From Bacteroidales bacterium (GTDB lineage: Bacteria > Bacteroidota > Bacteroidia > Bacteroidales > FEN-979), in assembly GCA_023229525.1 (NCBI GenBank), contig JALNZC010000080.1:1-8636 (forward strand): a stretch of DNA of 8,636 bases, in the 5' to 3' direction. Shown here in pieces: positions 7,199 to 8,636 of the stretch; position 1 is the first letter of the stretch, and every line of letters starts with the position of its first letter. The notes under the pieces are model-generated. The model was not told where the DNA came from. It saw nothing but the letters and a program-made list of their open reading frames with translations, and ran no database searches. The translations under genes were made by a program, and so were the position numbers.

Positions 7199-7848
7199 AG
7201 ACCAACTCCGACTCCCAATCTGAAGATGGGATTTGAATAGGGAGAGTTATACGAGTCATTCAGGTTAAACAGGATAAGTAAATCAATCGCGACACGGTTA
7301 CTCACTGGTTGGCGGTATCCACCTCCAACGAAAATACTGTTCAATTCTATCATCTGACTTCCCGGCATAAATGAGTTACCGTAAGGATCATATATATGTC
7401 CGCCTATGGTATTAACATAGGGTCTGGTATAGAACAGGTATTCGTATTCCGCATGGGCGAATATGTTTCCAAGAAAATTGTCAAAGAGGCTGGCAAGGTA
7501 ATAGCGGAGATAAATTCCGCCACCGTAAACACTGGATTCATAGCTCAGATACTGTTTGTTATCATTATCCCAAAAGTAATTCTTATAATTAAAATACTGG
7601 TATATGAATCTGAATCCCACATAGAGCTGGTCAACTGTACGAATACGAACTTCGGGAGAAACGGTGATCCCGGTCACGCTTCCAAACTGGAAACCCAGGT
7701 TGCCGCCCACAGAGACCCGGCGCCAGAAGTTATCAGGTCGACGCGGTTTGGAAGTGAGCGATGGGATAGAATCCTGCGCAAACGTTCCTGAAAGAAGGGA
7801 TAGGCACAAGGCACAAATCAGAAAATGCTTAATAGAAAAGTGGATCAT
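7195..7848 (-). CDS. Predicted outer-membrane beta-barrel protein of unknown function
   Basis: This is a 217-residue protein with a signal peptide of about 25 residues (TFA before QDS). The mature part is rich in Tyr, Phe, Gly and Asn and shows alternating hydrophobic segments typical of barrel strands, for example VSVGGNLGFQFG (46-57), QLYVGFRFIYQYF (74-86) and GGIYLRYYLA (110-119). It ends in FRLGVGVGL, a glycine-rich last strand of the kind seen in Bacteroidetes OmpA-like barrels, although the last residue is Leu rather than the usual Phe. Its size fits a small 8- to 10-strand barrel. I do not recognise a specific family or function. It starts at ATG 7846-7848, with a good -7 element upstream. 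The gene is convergent with the M28 gene and divergent from the rRNA operon, so it is probably a single transcription unit. Confidence 0.8.
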   Translation of the reverse strand: MIHFSIKHFLICALCLSLLSGTFAQDSIPSLTSKPRRPDNFWRRVSVGGNLGFQFGSVTGITVSPEVRIRTVDQLYVGFRFIYQYFNYKNYFWDNDNKQYLSYESSVYGGGIYLRYYLASLFDNFLGNIFAHAEYEYLFYTRPYVNTIGGHIYDPYGNSFMPGSQMIELNSIFVGGGYRQPVSNRVAIDLLILFNLNDSYNSPYSNPIFRLGVGVGL

Positions 7849-7883
7849 ATAGATGATAATAATTTCAAAAAGTTAGTCGGGTA

Positions 7884-7891
7884 CAAAGATA
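7884..7891 (-). promoter_or_regulatory. Probable -7 element for the beta-barrel gene
   Basis: On the minus strand this is TATCTTTG, a full match to TAnnTTTG, 35 bases before the ATG at 7848. A start point near 7878 would give a 5' UTR of about 30 nt. No clear TTTG is seen at the expected 19-nt spacing upstream. Confidence 0.5.
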
Positions 7892-7986
7892 ACAAGAATC
7901 GAGGCAATGGTAATCGCTTATTACATATTGTATTAAAAAAAATAAGAAGAATGTTTTCAGAAATAAAGAAAAAAAGAAAGAAAAGT

Positions 7987-8017
7987 GTTGTTAGATTCAA
8001 ATAACTTTGTACTTTTG
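7987..8017 (+). promoter_or_regulatory. rRNA operon promoter P1
   Basis: GTTG (7987-7990) is followed after 19 nt by TACTTTTG (8010-8017), matching the Bacteroidetes -33/-7 layout. A second perfect -7 octamer, TAACTTTG (8002-8009), lies directly before it but has no matching -33. A 21-base pure A/G run at 7965-7985 lies just upstream, where an UP element would be. The sequence after the -7 element (GCACTCCCG) resembles that after P2, which supports a shared role. Confidence 0.7.
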
Positions 8018-8032
8018 CACTCCCGTTTCGAT

Positions 8033-8041
8033 GTTCTTTGA
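8033..8041 (+). promoter_or_regulatory. boxA-like element downstream of P1
   Basis: GTTCTTTGA resembles the core of bacterial rRNA boxA antitermination signals (E. coli TGCTCTTTAACA). It lies about 15 nt after the -7 element of P1, inside its transcript. The same nine bases recur at 8203-8211. Confidence 0.5.
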
Positions 8042-8127
8042 TTTTGGATGTAAGAAAAGCCTTTAGTAGTGAGGGATTTGGAATGATTTGGTGAGGAAGA
8101 TCTTTTTTATATTTTTTTTTAAAAAAG

Positions 8128-8158
8128 TTTGGTGGAAAGAAAAAAGGGTGTAATTTTG
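8128..8158 (+). promoter_or_regulatory. rRNA operon promoter P2 (full consensus)
   Basis: TTTG (8128-8131), exactly 19 nt, then TAATTTTG (8151-8158) is a perfect match to the Bacteroidetes promoter consensus. Transcription should start at about 8163-8165. An AT-only tract (8103-8126) directly upstream is a likely UP-like element. P2 is the promoter closer to 16S and follows P1 by 141 bp. Confidence 0.8.
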
Positions 8159-8202
8159 CAGTCCGATTTTAAAACAAAGTACCCCGAAGGGGGAAATAAA
8201 AA

Positions 8203-8211
8203 GTTCTTTGA
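8203..8211 (+). promoter_or_regulatory. boxA-like element downstream of P2
   Basis: GTTCTTTGA is identical to the copy at 8033-8041. It lies about 40 nt into the P2 transcript and 100 nt before 16S, a usual place for an rRNA antitermination site. Confidence 0.6.
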
Positions 8212-8251
8212 AAGACTGAAGTAAATGTAGTAGCAAATATCCCAGAATATT

Positions 8252-8268
8252 AATTAACCTAGTTAATT
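8252..8268 (+). repeat. Perfect inverted repeat in the 16S leader
   Basis: AATTAAC (8252-8258) and GTTAATT (8262-8268) form a 7-bp stem with a CTA loop. The stem is AT-rich and therefore weak alone. It could be part of the precursor fold near the processing site. No T-tract suitable for a terminator follows. Confidence 0.6.
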
Positions 8269-8313
8269 TCTTTTGGTAATAGTTAACCCAGAACAGTATT
8301 AAATTTTCCTTTT

Positions 8314-8636
<323 letters not shown>

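Larger units (their letters stand above)
8164..8313 (+). other. 16S rRNA precursor leader
   Basis: This is the transcribed spacer between the predicted P2 start and mature 16S. It contains a short hairpin CCCC-GAA-GGGG (8182-8192), a boxA-like site (8203-8211), an inverted repeat (8252-8268), and CCCAGAA twice (8241-8247 and 8287-8293). Part of it should pair with sequence after 16S to form the processing stalk, but that partner lies outside the window. No ORF or tRNA is seen here. Confidence 0.6.

Noticed and set aside
7120..7236. Frameshifted remnant of an outer-membrane protein
   Set aside because: It has only 38 codons between stops and no start or homologous region upstream. The strand-like look may be chance, so it is kept only as a side note to the M28 tail.
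7396..7791. 131-codon plus-strand frame antisense to the barrel gene
   Set aside because: The minus-strand frame has a signal peptide, a barrel pattern and a promoter, and the plus frame has none. Its length is explained by overlap with a real gene.
8102..8127. CTTTTTT/AAAAAAG inverted repeat with T-run as a terminator between P1 and P2
   Set aside because: The stem is only A-T pairs apart from one C-G, with a 12-nt loop, so it is too weak. Its position directly before the P2 -33 fits an UP-like tract better, and a terminator there would cut off P1.

Overview
The window looks like a piece of a Bacteroidetes (Bacteroidia) chromosome. The strongest evidence is the 5' part of a 16S rRNA gene at the right edge, which has a Bacteroidetes-type start region. 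Promoter-like elements of the Bacteroidetes form (TTTG, about 19 nt, then TAnnTTTG), the absence of Shine-Dalgarno sequences before the genes, and two signal peptides that end in Ala with Gln next also fit. I cannot place it to genus.

From left to right: (1) the N-terminal two thirds of a ZIP-family metal transporter on the minus strand, cut by the window edge (1-609). (2) A 170-bp intergenic stretch made largely of 7-bp and 20-bp tandem repeats. The 7-bp motif also appears in the last codons of the next gene. (3) A tight minus-strand operon (4165 down to 780) encoding a membrane sensor that carries both a PP2C/SpoIIE phosphatase and an RsbW-like kinase domain, a stand-alone STAS protein, and a class III nucleotidyl-cyclase-like protein. 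(4) A divergent plus-strand pair, cytosolic dipeptidase PepD and an exported M28 zinc peptidase, 6 bp apart (4274-7198). (5) A minus-strand outer-membrane beta-barrel protein (7195-7848) that meets the M28 gene tail to tail with a 4-bp overlap. (6) A 465-bp non-coding region with two tandem rRNA promoters, each followed by a boxA-like GTTCTTTGA. (7) The start of 16S rRNA (8314 to the window end).

The most interesting unit is the three-gene operon. Family knowledge suggests the sensor's kinase and phosphatase domains set the phosphorylation state of the STAS protein. STAS proteins in such switches pass the signal by binding a partner. No sigma factor is encoded here, and the third gene is cyclase-like, so a partner switch controlling a class III cyclase (or a degenerate one) is a plausible inference. 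The sensor's periplasmic dCache domain keeps most of the residue pattern known from amino-acid-binding dCache domains, and the divergent neighbours are peptidases that release amino acids. This suggests, without proving it, a circuit that senses peptide breakdown products.
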